This document shows positions 9,756-20,189 of a stretch of 64,000 nucleotides of DNA, piece by piece. The translations under genes and the position numbers were made by a program. Origin of the DNA: Aestuariibacter sp. GS-14 (lineage in GTDB: Bacteria > Pseudomonadota > Gammaproteobacteria > Enterobacterales > Alteromonadaceae); NCBI RefSeq assembly GCF_006494365.1, contig NZ_VHIP01000003.1, forward strand, positions 248,001 through 312,000, read 5' to 3'. The notes below the pieces were generated by a model. The model did not search any database and was not told the DNA's origin. It was given only the letters and a program-made list of their open reading frames with translations. The first letter of the stretch is position 1, and each line of letters opens with the position of its first letter.

Positions 9756-12311
9756 GTGCCCAACGAGGCAAACGAACAGAGAATTTTAGGGAATATGGTG
9801 CGACTTTCTGGCGTTCAACGCATATGGGAAACAGGTATGATCATTGCCTGTGCTCTCGCGTTCTTCTTACTCCTGGCGCTTGCGTCATTCCATCCGGGGG
9901 ATCCGGGCTGGAGTCAGGCAGGCTTACAACCAAATGTGCACAATTGGGTGGGGCCTACGGGTGCCTGGACCGCTGATCTGTTGTTTTTTACGTTTGGATA
10001 CTTAGCCTACATCATGCCGTTTTGTAGTGCGTTTCTGGGCTGGTTTGCTTTTCATCACGTGAAAAACTGGCGTGAATTGGATTACCTTACCATAGGTTTG
10101 CGGATTATCGGCAGTCTGCTGCTGGCGTTGGGCCTGAGCGGCATTGCCAGCGTTAATTTTGACGACTTGTTTAGTTTCAGTGCCGGCGGTCTGGTTGGTG
10201 ACGTTATTAGCTCAGCATTGATCCCCTATTTCAATACGCCGGGCACTATTTTGCTGCTTCTGTGTTTTTGTTGTGTTGGTTTCACGTTGATGACGGGCAT
10301 TTCCTGGTTGTTAATTATTGATAAACTGGGCGAAAGCACTATTTGGGTAAGTCAAAAAGCGATTGCCGGGCCACAAAAGCTATTATCGCTAAACATGCCT
10401 GCGTTATCCTTACCGAACAAAGCGGAAAAAACGTCGCAAAAATCAGACGATTTGAACATTACCAGTCTACGCGCAGAGCCACCGGTTGATGCTGAAAAAC
10501 GCGCACCGCGAATGAACGTTCGCAATGAACCTACCATGTCTATTCCGGATGAAGTGTTTGCCGACAACTTCGATGACGACATGCCACAAGATCTTCCTCC
10601 TTTCCACATAGATGATGAGGATGAAGACGCACCTGCGCCGGCTGGATCACGCACAACCGAAAAGGTGAGTTTTACCGATTTGGGCAGCGGGGCAGGGGAG
10701 AGTGTTAGCCATGCAGAACCTCAGGTTATAAAGAGTACTGCGGCATCTAAACCGGTGCAGAGCAAACCTGTAAATAAGCTCTTCTCAGAACAACAGGGAA
10801 CAGATGATGCCGATATAGGCCCAATGCCTTCGTTTGATCTGTTAGAGCGGGCTGATAAGCACGAGAATCCAATTTCCCAGGAAGAACTGGACATCGTTTC
10901 ACGTCTGGTAGAGGAAAAACTGGCTAACTTTAATATAGATGCGTCTGTAGTGGGCGTGTATCCGGGGCCGGTGATCACGCGTTTTGAAATCGACCTTGCT
11001 CCCGGGGTAAAGGTAAGCAAAATTACCAGTTTATCGAAAGACCTGGCCCGTGAGATGTCGGCAACATCGGTACGCGTCGTAGAGGTTATACCTGGCAAAT
11101 CCGTTATTGGACTTGAATTACCGAATAAAAAGCGCGAAATGGTGCGTTTAAGTGAAGTGATCAGTGCCGATGCTTTCCAGTCTAATCCTTCTGCACTTAC
11201 CATGGTGTTAGGTGCCGATATCAGCGGGAAACCTGTGGTAGTGGATCTCGCTAAGATGCCCCACTTGCTGGTTGCCGGTACCACCGGCTCGGGTAAGTCT
11301 GTGGGCGTGAACGTCATGATTTTGAGCTTGTTGTATAAATCAACACCAGAAGATGTTCGCATGATCATGATCGACCCTAAAATGCTCGAATTATCGGTTT
11401 ACGAAGGCATTCCACATTTGTTGGCTGAAGTGGTTACCGACATGAAAGAGGCGGCCAATGCCCTGCGGTGGTGTGTAGGCGAGATGGAGCGCCGTTACAA
11501 ACTGATGTCAGCGCTGGGTGTGCGAAATCTCAAGGGATACAACGCTAAGGTGACACAGGCAATAGCGGATGGTCAGCCCATTAAAGATCCGCTCTGGCGT
11601 GCTGAAGACAGCATGGAAACCGTTGCGCCGGACCTGGAAAAATTGCCTGCCATCGTAGTAGTGGTAGATGAATTTGCCGACATGATGATGATTGTGGGCA
11701 AAAAAGTGGAAGAACTGATTGCCCGAATAGCGCAGAAAGCGCGGGCTGCAGGGATCCACCTGATACTGGCTACCCAGCGTCCGTCGGTTGACGTTATTAC
11801 CGGCTTGATTAAGGCTAACATTCCTACCCGGATTGCGTTCCAGGTATCCAGTAAAATTGACTCCCGTACTATCCTCGACCAACAGGGTGCCGAAACATTG
11901 CTTGGTATGGGGGACATGCTGTATCTGCCGCCTGGTAGCCCGGTGCCTACCCGTGTTCATGGTGCTTTTGTGGATGACCACGAAGTTCATGCGGTTGTGG
12001 CCGATTGGCAAAAACGTGGTAAACCGCAATACATTGATGAAATTCTCAACCCGGATATGGGCGCTGAAATTCTGTTACCTGGAGAACAGCCTGAAGGGGC
12101 GGATCAGGAAATGGATGCGTTTTACGATGAAGCCGTGGCATTTGTTACTGAAACCCGACGGGCCTCTGTGTCCAGCGTGCAGCGAAAATTCAGAATTGGT
12201 TACAATAGAGCGGCGCGATTGGTGGAACAAATGGAACAAAGTGGTGTCGTCAGTGCTGCAGGGCATAACGGCAACCGTGAAGTGTTAGCGCCACCTGCTC
12301 CCCGGGATTAA
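9756..12311 (+). CDS. ftsK: DNA translocase FtsK
   Basis: Septum-anchored, ATP-driven DNA pump that clears the terminus region and activates XerCD at dif. Four transmembrane helices occupy about residues 25-200, then an acidic, low-complexity linker (200-370), then the motor with Walker A GTTGSGKS (508-515) and Walker [12 protein letters not shown] (about 632-643). The C-terminal gamma winged helix includes [20 protein letters not shown]. The 851 residues make this a short-linker FtsK compared with E. coli. The start is uncertain: GTG 9756 has no SD, while ATG 9795 has AGGGA only 2 nt away. Confidence 0.95.
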   Translation: MPNEANEQRILGNMVRLSGVQRIWETGMIIACALAFFLLLALASFHPGDPGWSQAGLQPNVHNWVGPTGAWTADLLFFTFGYLAYIMPFCSAFLGWFAFHHVKNWRELDYLTIGLRIIGSLLLALGLSGIASVNFDDLFSFSAGGLVGDVISSALIPYFNTPGTILLLLCFCCVGFTLMTGISWLLIIDKLGESTIWVSQKAIAGPQKLLSLNMPALSLPNKAEKTSQKSDDLNITSLRAEPPVDAEKRAPRMNVRNEPTMSIPDEVFADNFDDDMPQDLPPFHIDDEDEDAPAPAGSRTTEKVSFTDLGSGAGESVSHAEPQVIKSTAASKPVQSKPVNKLFSEQQGTDDADIGPMPSFDLLERADKHENPISQEELDIVSRLVEEKLANFNIDASVVGVYPGPVITRFEIDLAPGVKVSKITSLSKDLAREMSATSVRVVEVIPGKSVIGLELPNKKREMVRLSEVISADAFQSNPSALTMVLGADISGKPVVVDLAKMPHLLVAGTTGSGKSVGVNVMILSLLYKSTPEDVRMIMIDPKMLELSVYEGIPHLLAEVVTDMKEAANALRWCVGEMERRYKLMSALGVRNLKGYNAKVTQAIADGQPIKDPLWRAEDSMETVAPDLEKLPAIVVVVDEFADMMMIVGKKVEELIARIAQKARAAGIHLILATQRPSVDVITGLIKANIPTRIAFQVSSKIDSRTILDQQGAETLLGMGDMLYLPPGSPVPTRVHGAFVDDHEVHAVVADWQKRGKPQYIDEILNPDMGAEILLPGEQPEGADQEMDAFYDEAVAFVTETRRASVSSVQRKFRIGYNRAARLVEQMEQSGVVSAAGHNGNREVLAPPAPRD

Positions 12312-12323
12312 TACAGGAAAGTT

Positions 12324-12938
12324 ATGAATAAATACGTTAAAACGTTGTTGGTGTTAAGCCAGTTAGTGTTTGCAGGTTATGCCGTTGCTGATGATGCGGA
12401 ATCGTTAAAATTGCGTTTATCGGGTTTGAAGTCGTTTAACGCTGAATTTAGTCAAACAGTAAAAGACGAGCAGGGCGAAACGGTACATGAAGCACAGGGC
12501 GCCATTACCATGACGCGTCCGAACAAATTGCGCTGGGAAACCGTATTGCCAGATGAAACATCATTAATTGCAGATGGTGAATCGGTGTGGCATGTCGATT
12601 TCTTTGTGGAGCAGGTTACTGTAATGTCGCAGCAGCAGGCGATAGAAAATAACCCAATGGTACTGCTTACCAGTAATAGTGATGAACTGTGGCAGCAATA
12701 CAGCATAACTCAAGTAGACAACAACGCATTCAATGTGTCGCCTACTGCTGGCAATGGTCAAATTCGTACATTAACCGTGAAGTTTGATGAAGCCGGCTTA
12801 ACAGGCTTAGTTATGTTGGACAGTCAGAAGCAACAGAGCGTGATCCAGTTCAGTAAGCGAAAATTCAACGCGGTGATATCACCTGAGCAGTTTACCGTAA
12901 ACGTGCCAGATGGCTTCATGCTGGACGACCAGCGATAA
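12324..12938 (+). CDS. lolA: Outer-membrane lipoprotein carrier protein LolA
   Basis: Periplasmic chaperone that ferries lipoproteins from LolCDE to LolB. A Sec signal peptide is visible ([20 protein letters not shown], cleavage near residue 22). The mature part has the LolA pattern [24 protein letters not shown] and W-H-V-D-F. The 204 residues are typical. It begins 12 bp after ftsK, and its stop overlaps the rarA ATG by one base. Confidence 0.94.
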   Translation: MNKYVKTLLVLSQLVFAGYAVADDAESLKLRLSGLKSFNAEFSQTVKDEQGETVHEAQGAITMTRPNKLRWETVLPDETSLIADGESVWHVDFFVEQVTVMSQQQAIENNPMVLLTSNSDELWQQYSITQVDNNAFNVSPTAGNGQIRTLTVKFDEAGLTGLVMLDSQKQQSVIQFSKRKFNAVISPEQFTVNVPDGFMLDDQR

Positions 12939-14253
12939 TGACCTTATTTGCCCAACCACAGTACGAGCCGCTGGCAGCCCGTATGCGTCCGCAATTGTTG
13001 GACGACTATGTCGGGCAACAACATTTGGTTGGGCAGGGCAAGCCTCTGCGTAAAATGCTCGAATCCGGGCATTGTCATTCTATGATCTTATGGGGGCCGC
13101 CGGGAACCGGCAAAACCACCCTTGCAGAGCTGATTGCGCGTTACACTAAGGCGCAGGTTATCAGGCTTTCAGCGGTGACCTCCGGCGTGAAAGACATTCG
13201 CGCTGCGGTGGATCAGGCCGAGCAAAACCAGTCGATGGGTGAGCGAACCTTGTTGTTCGTTGACGAAGTTCACCGTTTTAACAAGTCGCAGCAGGATGCC
13301 TTCCTGCCATTTGTTGAGTCAGGGCTGGTTACATTTGTTGGTGCAACCACCGAAAATCCCTCATTTGAACTCAATAATGCGTTGTTATCGCGTGTTCGCG
13401 TTTATGTACTTAAAGCCATTGATGATGACGCGTTAAGCGCGTTGTTAGATCGTGCACTGGGCAATGTCGAAAAAGGATTGGGTAATCGACACCTTGGTAT
13501 TGCCAGTGATGCCCGCTCAGCATTAATTGGGTTGTCGGCAGGTGATGGGCGCCGGCTGCTCACTTACCTTGAACTGGCCAGTGATTTTACTGAGGGCAGT
13601 GAGATTTCACTGGCAGATATTGAACAAGCGGTAGGAGAAAAAGTTGCCAGTTACGATAAACAAGGCGATACCTTTTACGATTTGATTTCGGCCTTTCACA
13701 AATCGGTGCGGGGCTCTGATCCTGACGCGGCCTTGTACTGGTATGCCCGTATCCTGAATGGCGGTGGCGATGCACTGTACGTGGCGCGCAGACTGCTGGC
13801 CATTGTGTCGGAAGACATAGGCAACGCCGACCCGCGTGCCATGCAAATAGCAGTCAATGCCTGGGATGTATATCACCGCGTCGGGCCCGCAGAGGGCGAG
13901 CGCGCCATTGCCCAAGCTGCGGTATATTGTGCGCTTGCGGCTAAAAGTAATGCTGTTTACGTTGCGTTTAAACAAGCCATGCGTGATGCACGTGAACACC
14001 CGGATTATCCGGTTCCGGTGCATTTGCGCAATGCACCGACCAAACTGTTAAAGGAAATGGGGCATGGCGCGGAGTACCGGTATGCACATGATGAGCCCTA
14101 TGCCTTTGCAGCGGGAGAAGTGTATTTACCGCCTGAATTGGCCGAAACGCGTTATTATACTCCCAGCGAGCGAGGTCTTGAAAAAGCCCTCAAAGCCAAG
14201 CGTGATTATCTGGACGAACTCAATCTTCAAAGTCATAACAAACGGAAGCCTTC

Positions 14254-14257
<4 letters not shown>
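12938..14257 (+). CDS. rarA: Replication-associated recombination protein A (RarA/MgsA)
   Basis: AAA+ ATPase related to clamp loaders that acts at stalled or collapsed replication forks and binds SSB. Walker A GPPGTGKT spans residues 53-60 and Walker B is [10 protein letters not shown] (D109/E110). The C-terminal tetramerisation region includes [20 protein letters not shown]. The 439 residues match the family. It overlaps lolA by 1 bp and crcB by 4 bp, so the whole run is likely cotranscribed. Confidence 0.95.
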
Positions 14258-15943
<1,686 letters not shown>

Positions 15944-15976
15944 TTCGCATAGGCGCCTAAATATCGTTAAAAGTAG

Positions 15977-16004
15977 TTTGTAGGCTATTAAATGCGCCTA
16001 CAAA
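15977..16004. terminator. Hairpin between convergent serS and tusE
   Basis: A 9-bp perfect stem (TTTGTAGGC and GCCTACAAA) with a 10-nt loop overlaps the tusE stop codon. No long T run follows on either strand, so it is a plausible but weak shared terminator. Confidence 0.45.
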
Positions 16005-16342
16005 CACTTGGCAGGCTTAGGCAGCCCCGCCAACTTTGTAGCTTGTTTGGCTGGCCCCTTTTTAAACAGCCGCTGTAAATAGCGGCTGTTGCCTTTCTCC
16101 GGGCCAAATTTCTCTGCCATAGCTTTAACCAGGGCTCGGATCGCCGGGCTGGTTTCGTACTCTTCGTAAAATTCGCGAACAAATCGCACCACTTCCCAAT
16201 GTGCATCAGTTAATTCAATCCCTTCCTGCTCGGCCAATACGGGCACCATATCCTGATGCCATTGTGAGTAATCCAGCAAATAACCTTGTTTGTCGGTTGC
16301 GATAGCCTTGCCTTTAAACTCAAATGAAAATGCCTGACTCAT
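15998..16342 (-). CDS. tusE: Sulfur relay protein TusE (DsrC family)
   Basis: Accepts persulfide from TusBCD and passes it to MnmA for 2-thiouridine at tRNA position 34. The family core [19 protein letters not shown] and the C-terminal LPKPAKCL, with the active Cys as penultimate residue, are clear. I chose ATG 16342 (114 residues) because it follows the tusB stop by 2 bp and fits the E. coli length; an upstream in-frame ATG at 16360 would overlap tusB. Last gene of tusDCBE. Confidence 0.93.
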   Translation of the reverse strand: MSQAFSFEFKGKAIATDKQGYLLDYSQWHQDMVPVLAEQEGIELTDAHWEVVRFVREFYEEYETSPAIRALVKAMAEKFGPEKGNSRYLQRLFKKGPAKQATKLAGLPKPAKCL

Positions 16343-16344
16343 GG

Positions 16345-16602
16345 TTAAAGTGCTACCCATTGTTTATGTTGTAATGAAAGTGCTACCCATTCTGAAAAAC
16401 TCATGGTCTGAGACGCTTTAATTCCCCGGCTGGTACAGTCATCGGTCAGGGCATAACAAGAGAGGAGAGGCCAGCTTTTAATAATATGTTCAGTCAGGTA
16501 CACGCCATCAGCACAGCAAATAATGGTGGCAGTTTCGGCTTGTCCATCCAGTAATGCTGCCAGCTCATTCAGATCACAATATTGGTTAATTACTATTAGC
16601 AT
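16345..16602 (-). CDS. tusB: Sulfurtransferase complex subunit TusB
   Basis: Small subunit of the TusBCD heterohexamer. At 85 residues the DsrH-like fold is short and poorly conserved; the identification rests on the [12 protein letters not shown] core and on position between tusC and tusE. It overlaps tusC by one base. There is no independent promoter. Confidence 0.85.
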   Translation of the reverse strand: MLIVINQYCDLNELAALLDGQAETATIICCADGVYLTEHIIKSWPLLSCYALTDDCTSRGIKASQTMSFSEWVALSLQHKQWVAL

Positions 16603-16952
16603 CAGAATGTTACCGTGTGATCGAAGGTGGCCAGGGTTGCACGTAATTCATCCGGTGTTAAAGGGTGAATATCGATTGGCACTGTATCTACTGAGATATT
16701 GTGCTTAAGCAAGGAGGCCGCACATGCATAGCAGTCTTCAATGTCGTAAAAGGGCATCACCTTTAACTGTTTTGCGTGGTGTTTTTGTGTGGCTGGCTGT
16801 TGATTTGCCATAAGCTGCAATACGCCGGTACCCACAAAGAAAACGCTGCATTCATGACCATAATTGGTGGACGCCAGCGCAAACTCAACGCCTTCAGAAG
16901 CGTTTGTATTGCCATATGGCGGGTTGGTAAGGATAACTGCAATAGTAGCCAT
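16602..16952 (-). CDS. tusC: Sulfurtransferase complex subunit TusC
   Basis: DsrF-like subunit of TusBCD, 116 residues. The N-terminus has the NPPYGNTNASEGVEFALAS pattern, followed by VFFVGTGVLQL and the region around DIEDCYACAASL. It overlaps tusD and tusB by single bases, consistent with one polycistronic message. Confidence 0.9.
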   Translation of the reverse strand: MATIAVILTNPPYGNTNASEGVEFALASTNYGHECSVFFVGTGVLQLMANQQPATQKHHAKQLKVMPFYDIEDCYACAASLLKHNISVDTVPIDIHPLTPDELRATLATFDHTVTF

Positions 16953-17338
16953 TAGAACTGTACCAACTTAGATGACTGATGCAATTCACTAAAGAATTCA
17001 CCCAGCCCAACCTGTTCAAAACTGCTGTGAAGGGTGGGTTGGCATATGCCCAACTCATCCGCTTGTTCTTGATCGATGATACCGCGTTTGGTTGCTGCGC
17101 CTACGCATACACGCAAAGGAAACTTGAATTGATTAGCCAGAGTAGCCCAGCGCGTCGGTAAATGTATGTCCCCGGTACCTGGTGCAATCATGCCATTGGC
17201 GTGTAAAACGCCTTGCTGATAAAAGAAAACCTGGCCAATTGTCGCGTGTTGAGCAAGAGCTTCACAATAGGCTAACGCATTGAGACTTGTGTTTATTTGC
17301 TCAGGAGAGCAGGTAACCAGCACAGAGATAGTTGTCAT
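16952..17338 (-). CDS. tusD: Sulfurtransferase complex subunit TusD
   Basis: DsrE-like subunit that carries the transferred persulfide. The conserved Cys falls at residue 78 (RVCVGAATKRG) when ATG 17338 is used, the same number as in E. coli TusD, and the protein is then 128 residues. The open frame extends to GTG 17353, but that codon lies inside the T run of the yccA terminator and is unlikely. First gene of tusDCBE, starting only a few bases after that terminator. Confidence 0.92.
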   Translation of the reverse strand: MTTISVLVTCSPEQINTSLNALAYCEALAQHATIGQVFFYQQGVLHANGMIAPGTGDIHLPTRWATLANQFKFPLRVCVGAATKRGIIDQEQADELGICQPTLHSSFEQVGLGEFFSELHQSSKLVQF

Positions 17339-17343
17339 AGTAA

Positions 17344-17371
17344 ACAAAAACACCCCTTAACGGGGTGTTTC
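17344..17371 (-). terminator. Rho-independent terminator of yccA
   Basis: On the minus strand a 9-bp stem (AAACACCCC and GGGGTGTTT) with a 5-nt loop runs into a T-rich tail. It lies between the yccA stop and the tusD start, so tus transcription needs readthrough or a promoter overlapping it. Confidence 0.88.
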
Positions 17372-17394
17372 TCGTTAAGCTTTAAGCACGCTTA

Positions 17395-18060
17395 TTAATC
17401 GTCGCTACCGAACACACCTAAAATGTGCAACAGTGATACGAAAATATTGTAGATGTTCAGGTACAAACCTACCGTAGCGCGAATGTAGTTTGTTTCGCCA
17501 CCGTGGATAATACGGCTGGTATCAAACAGTATGAAGCCTGACATTAGGAAAATAATCGCTGAGCTAATGGCCAAGTGAACCGCAGGCACTGAAAAGAAAA
17601 TATTTGCAATGGCGGCAACCAACACAACCAGCATACCAATCATTAAAAAACCGCCCATAAAGGAAAAGTCTTTTTTGGTAGTCAGAACGTAAGCCGACAA
17701 TGCGAAGAAGATCAAGGCTGTACCGCCTAGTGCTTCCATAATCAGGCCTGGACCAGCAACACCCAGATAGAAGTTAAGTGTGTAACCTAAAGAACCGCCC
17801 ATTAACCCGGTAAACAGGAAGATCCAGTAAATACCTGATGCAGTATCTGCTTTCTTATTAACAACAAACAATGTGATAAACGCGCCAATGGTCATCAGTA
17901 GCGATACCATAGGCGAAATACCCATTGCCATAGTGATTGCAGCACATACCGCGCTGAACAGCAGGGTCATGCCCAACAGTAAGTAAGTATTGCGAAGTAC
18001 TTTGTTGGTTTCCAAAACCGACTGTGTTGATGCAGTTGAATACACCGAACGATTATCCAT
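17395..18060 (-). CDS. yccA: Bax inhibitor-1/YccA family membrane protein
   Basis: Seven-helix inner-membrane protein. E. coli YccA is a substrate and modulator of the FtsH protease. I chose ATG 18060, which has the strong SD TTGGAGG and gives 221 residues, close to E. coli (219); the open frame continues to 18102. The soluble N-terminus is followed by seven hydrophobic segments with conserved GLTGLGLA-like glycine patterning (here FTGLMGGSLGY) and a terminal FGSDD. It neighbours tusDCBE, as in enterics. Confidence 0.92.
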   Translation of the reverse strand: MDNRSVYSTASTQSVLETNKVLRNTYLLLGMTLLFSAVCAAITMAMGISPMVSLLMTIGAFITLFVVNKKADTASGIYWIFLFTGLMGGSLGYTLNFYLGVAGPGLIMEALGGTALIFFALSAYVLTTKKDFSFMGGFLMIGMLVVLVAAIANIFFSVPAVHLAISSAIIFLMSGFILFDTSRIIHGGETNYIRATVGLYLNIYNIFVSLLHILGVFGSDD

Positions 18061-18303
18061 TGTTTCCTCCAATAGGATAGACCTAACTAAGTTGCAAACC
18101 ATATTACGCTATAGTTTAGTGCATTTGTATGGGTTTTAGTTCCGAATTTCAATAGCTAAACGTTATCAAAGTAATGAATTGTTTACTTTTTAATGATTTT
18201 TATAAAATTCGAGGTAGATTTGCATAAATCTCAAGCAAACAAACCGCAATTTGCAAAATAACACTTTACAGCCACAAAAATATCATTAACATTCGCAGCA
18301 CTT

Positions 18304-18395
18304 GGAGAGTTGGCAGAGCCCGGTTGAATGCACCTGACTTGAAATCAGGCGAAGGGTTAAACCTTCCGGGGGTTCGAATCCCTCACTCTCCGCCA
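18304..18395 (+). tRNA. tRNA-Ser(UGA), copy 1
   Basis: The 92-nt gene includes an encoded CCA. Acceptor arms GGAGAGT and ACTCTCC pair, the anticodon loop CTTGAAA gives anticodon TGA (18340-18342), and a long variable arm (GAAGGGTTAAACCTTC) marks a type II tRNA. It is identical to the copy at 18889. TTTACA at 18265-18270 is a likely -35 element, also conserved before copy 2. Confidence 0.97.
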
Positions 18396-18404
18396 TATAC
18401 AAAG

Positions 18405-18430
18405 AACCCGCACACAGTTGCGGGTTTTTT
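18405..18430 (+). terminator. tRNA-Ser terminator, copy 1 of 4
   Basis: CCCGCA and TGCGGG form a stem with a 6-nt loop followed by TTTTTT, 10 bp after the tRNA CCA. The same terminator recurs at 18591, 18991 and 19175. Confidence 0.9.
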
Positions 18431-18560
18431 ATTGTCTGAAAAAAACAGATAAGTAAACCGTGAGGGTGAGAACCCCCGCTGGGGTTTGACAAATCGACAG
18501 GAAAGTCGATTTGCACAGCCTTTGGCTGCCCGCAGGGCGAGCGCCATGGACGGCGCGAGT

Positions 18561-18580
18561 GAATCCCTCACTCTCCGCCA
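18561..18580 (+). repeat. Orphan 20-bp tRNA-Ser 3' end
   Basis: An exact copy of the last 20 bp of tRNA-Ser (T-arm 3' half, acceptor strand and CCA) stands 185 bp after the same bases in copy 1, with no tRNA body in front of it. The sequence before it is a hairpin-rich element. Confidence 0.85.
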
Positions 18581-18590
18581 TATACAAAGA

Positions 18591-18615
18591 GCCCGCACAC
18601 TGTTGCGGGTTTTTT
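18591..18615 (+). terminator. tRNA-Ser terminator, copy 2 of 4
   Basis: The same CCCGCA/TGCGGG stem and T run follow the orphan tRNA end at 18561-18580. Confidence 0.85.
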
Positions 18616-18888
18616 ATTGTCTGAAAAAGTTATATAGGCAAACCGTGAGGGTGAGCACACGAATTTTAATCAACGGGTTAGAATTAAATGCACCATATTT
18701 CTACACTGTATTTGGGCAAACCGAGACTTTGTGATTCGGTTTGAATGAAAATGATACTTGTGAAATTGCTATCACAGATACAAATATAACCGCTAAACCT
18801 TATTTGTGATGGTTTTATAAGCAAACAGTTTGCTTTATAAAAGTTTCGCTTTACAGTCACAAAAATATCATTAAGATACGCATCACTT

Positions 18889-18980
18889 GGAGAGTTGGCA
18901 GAGCCCGGTTGAATGCACCTGACTTGAAATCAGGCGAAGGGTTAAACCTTCCGGGGGTTCGAATCCCTCACTCTCCGCCA
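18889..18980 (+). tRNA. tRNA-Ser(UGA), copy 2
   Basis: Identical to the copy at 18304-18395 over all 92 nt, including the encoded CCA. The upstream TTTACA element is at 18850-18855. No substitutions separate the copies, so the duplication is recent or kept uniform by gene conversion. Confidence 0.97.
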
Positions 18981-18990
18981 TACACAAAGA

Positions 18991-19015
18991 ACCCGCACAT
19001 AGTTGCGGGTTTTTT
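18991..19015 (+). terminator. tRNA-Ser terminator, copy 3 of 4
   Basis: CCCGCA/TGCGGG stem and T run directly after tRNA-Ser copy 2. Confidence 0.9.
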
Positions 19016-19145
19016 ATTGTCTGAAAAAAACATATAGGCAAACCGTGAGGGTGAGAACCCCCGTTGGGGTTTGACAAATCGACAGGAAAGTCGATTTGCA
19101 CAGCCTTTGGCTGCCCGCAGGGCGAGCGCCATGGACGGCGCGAGT

Positions 19146-19165
19146 GAATCCCTCACTCTCCGCCA
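19146..19165 (+). repeat. Second orphan 20-bp tRNA-Ser 3' end
   Basis: Exact copy of the tRNA-Ser 3' terminal 20 bp, again 185 bp after the complete tRNA end, without a tRNA body. Confidence 0.85.
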
Positions 19166-19174
19166 TACACAAAG

Positions 19175-19200
19175 AACCCGCACATAATTGCGGGTTTTTT
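19175..19200 (+). terminator. tRNA-Ser terminator, copy 4 of 4
   Basis: Fourth copy of the CCCGCA/TGCGGG stem with six T residues, after the second orphan tRNA end. From about 19290 to 19537 I see only A/T-rich sequence that presumably holds the uvrY promoter. Confidence 0.85.
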
Positions 19201-19537
19201 ATTGTCTGAAAAAAACATATAGGCAAACCGTGCGGGTGAGACCCCCGTTGGGGTTTTACAAATCGACAGGAAAGTCGATTTGTACACTGCGATCTACCCG
19301 TCGAATTAGTGCTTTGTTAGAGATGTATAATGTTTCTTTTTCTCAACGTCATTGCGTTTGGTGACATTTGCAGCAAAAAGTTAATTTGCTTAACTTAAAT
19401 ACTTACCTTCCTATTCAATATTGATTATCATGGCTACAGGCACAGGAATGGGTGCAATTTGCTCGCGACGTGATTAAGCGGGTGAGGGTATTGGACAATT
19501 CCAAATAACGACTATAAATAGCCAAAGTGAGATTCAC

Positions 19538-20176
19538 ATGATCAAAATTGCATTGGTTGATGATCATGACCTGGTGAGAACAGGCATCAAACGCATCCTT
19601 GAAGATGTGGTTGATTTTTCAATAGTGTGTGAAGCAAAAGACGGTGAGGAAGCGGTTAAATACTGCCGAAAGTATGCACCGGACGTGGTGCTTATGGACC
19701 TGAACATGCCTGGCATGGGGGGAATGGAAGCAACACGACAAATTATGCGTATTGGAGAAAATATACGCGTAATTGGCTTGTCTATGCAAAAAGAAGATCC
19801 TATACCCTCTCAGGTCATCCAGGCGGGGGCATTTGGTTTTTTAACTAAAGATGCCGAATCTACTGAAATGATTGATGCGATCTACAAAGTTGCTGCTGGC
19901 CAGAAATACCTTAGCACCGAGATAGCTCAGCGTATTGCGATGAGTAAATTAATGCCTGACAACGAAAATCCGTTTGTTGAACTGTCGGGTCGTGAACTTG
20001 ATATCGCAATGCGCATTACGCGAGGCCAGAAAGTACCGGACATTGCCGAGCAACTGCACATTGCTACTAAAACTGTTAATACTTACCGTTACCGATTATT
20101 CGAAAAGCTCAATATCAGCACAGACGTTGAGTTGACGCACCTGGCGTTGCGCCACAAACTCATTGATTTGGTGTAA
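19538..20176 (+). CDS. uvrY: Response regulator UvrY/GacA family
   Basis: Output regulator of the BarA/GacS two-component system, which in relatives switches on csrB-type small RNAs. The receiver domain (residues 1-120) has DD at 8-9, phosphoacceptor D54 (VLMDLNMPG) and K105-like TKDA. A LuxR-type HTH covers about 145-205 (SGRELDIAMRITRGQ, TKTVNTYRYRLFEKL). The 212 residues match. It precedes uvrC by 13 bp, the conserved uvrY-uvrC pairing. Confidence 0.95.
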   Translation: MIKIALVDDHDLVRTGIKRILEDVVDFSIVCEAKDGEEAVKYCRKYAPDVVLMDLNMPGMGGMEATRQIMRIGENIRVIGLSMQKEDPIPSQVIQAGAFGFLTKDAESTEMIDAIYKVAAGQKYLSTEIAQRIAMSKLMPDNENPFVELSGRELDIAMRITRGQKVPDIAEQLHIATKTVNTYRYRLFEKLNISTDVELTHLALRHKLIDLV

Positions 20177-20189
20177 GTCTTTCTTATAG

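Larger units (their letters stand above)
18262..19283 (+). repeat. Tandem tRNA-Ser array, 585-bp period
   Basis: Upstream element, tRNA-Ser, terminator, hairpin element, orphan tRNA end and second terminator are repeated about 585 bp apart (tRNA starts 18304 and 18889). Inside each unit a 185-bp sub-repeat starts at the tRNA 3' end (18376, 18561, 18961, 19146). A 9-bp stem hairpin (CAAATCGAC/GTCGATTTG) occurs at 18490-18513, 19075-19098 and 19259-19282. The long stretches 18396-18888 and 18981-19290 hold only these elements and a short unique spacer (about 18660-18846). Short open frames here run through the tRNAs and are not genes. Confidence 0.85.

Noticed and set aside
10721-11368. 215-codon minus-strand frame inside ftsK
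   Set aside because: It is antisense to the conserved FtsK motor domain and Ser/Thr-rich in the way shadow frames are.
13607-14023. 138-codon minus-strand frame inside rarA
   Set aside because: Antisense to a conserved gene with no recognisable protein features.
18286-19226. Several 70-80 codon frames in the tRNA-Ser array, both strands
   Set aside because: They cross tRNA genes and terminators and are duplicated only because the DNA is; the MDG-containing stretch is a translated palindrome.
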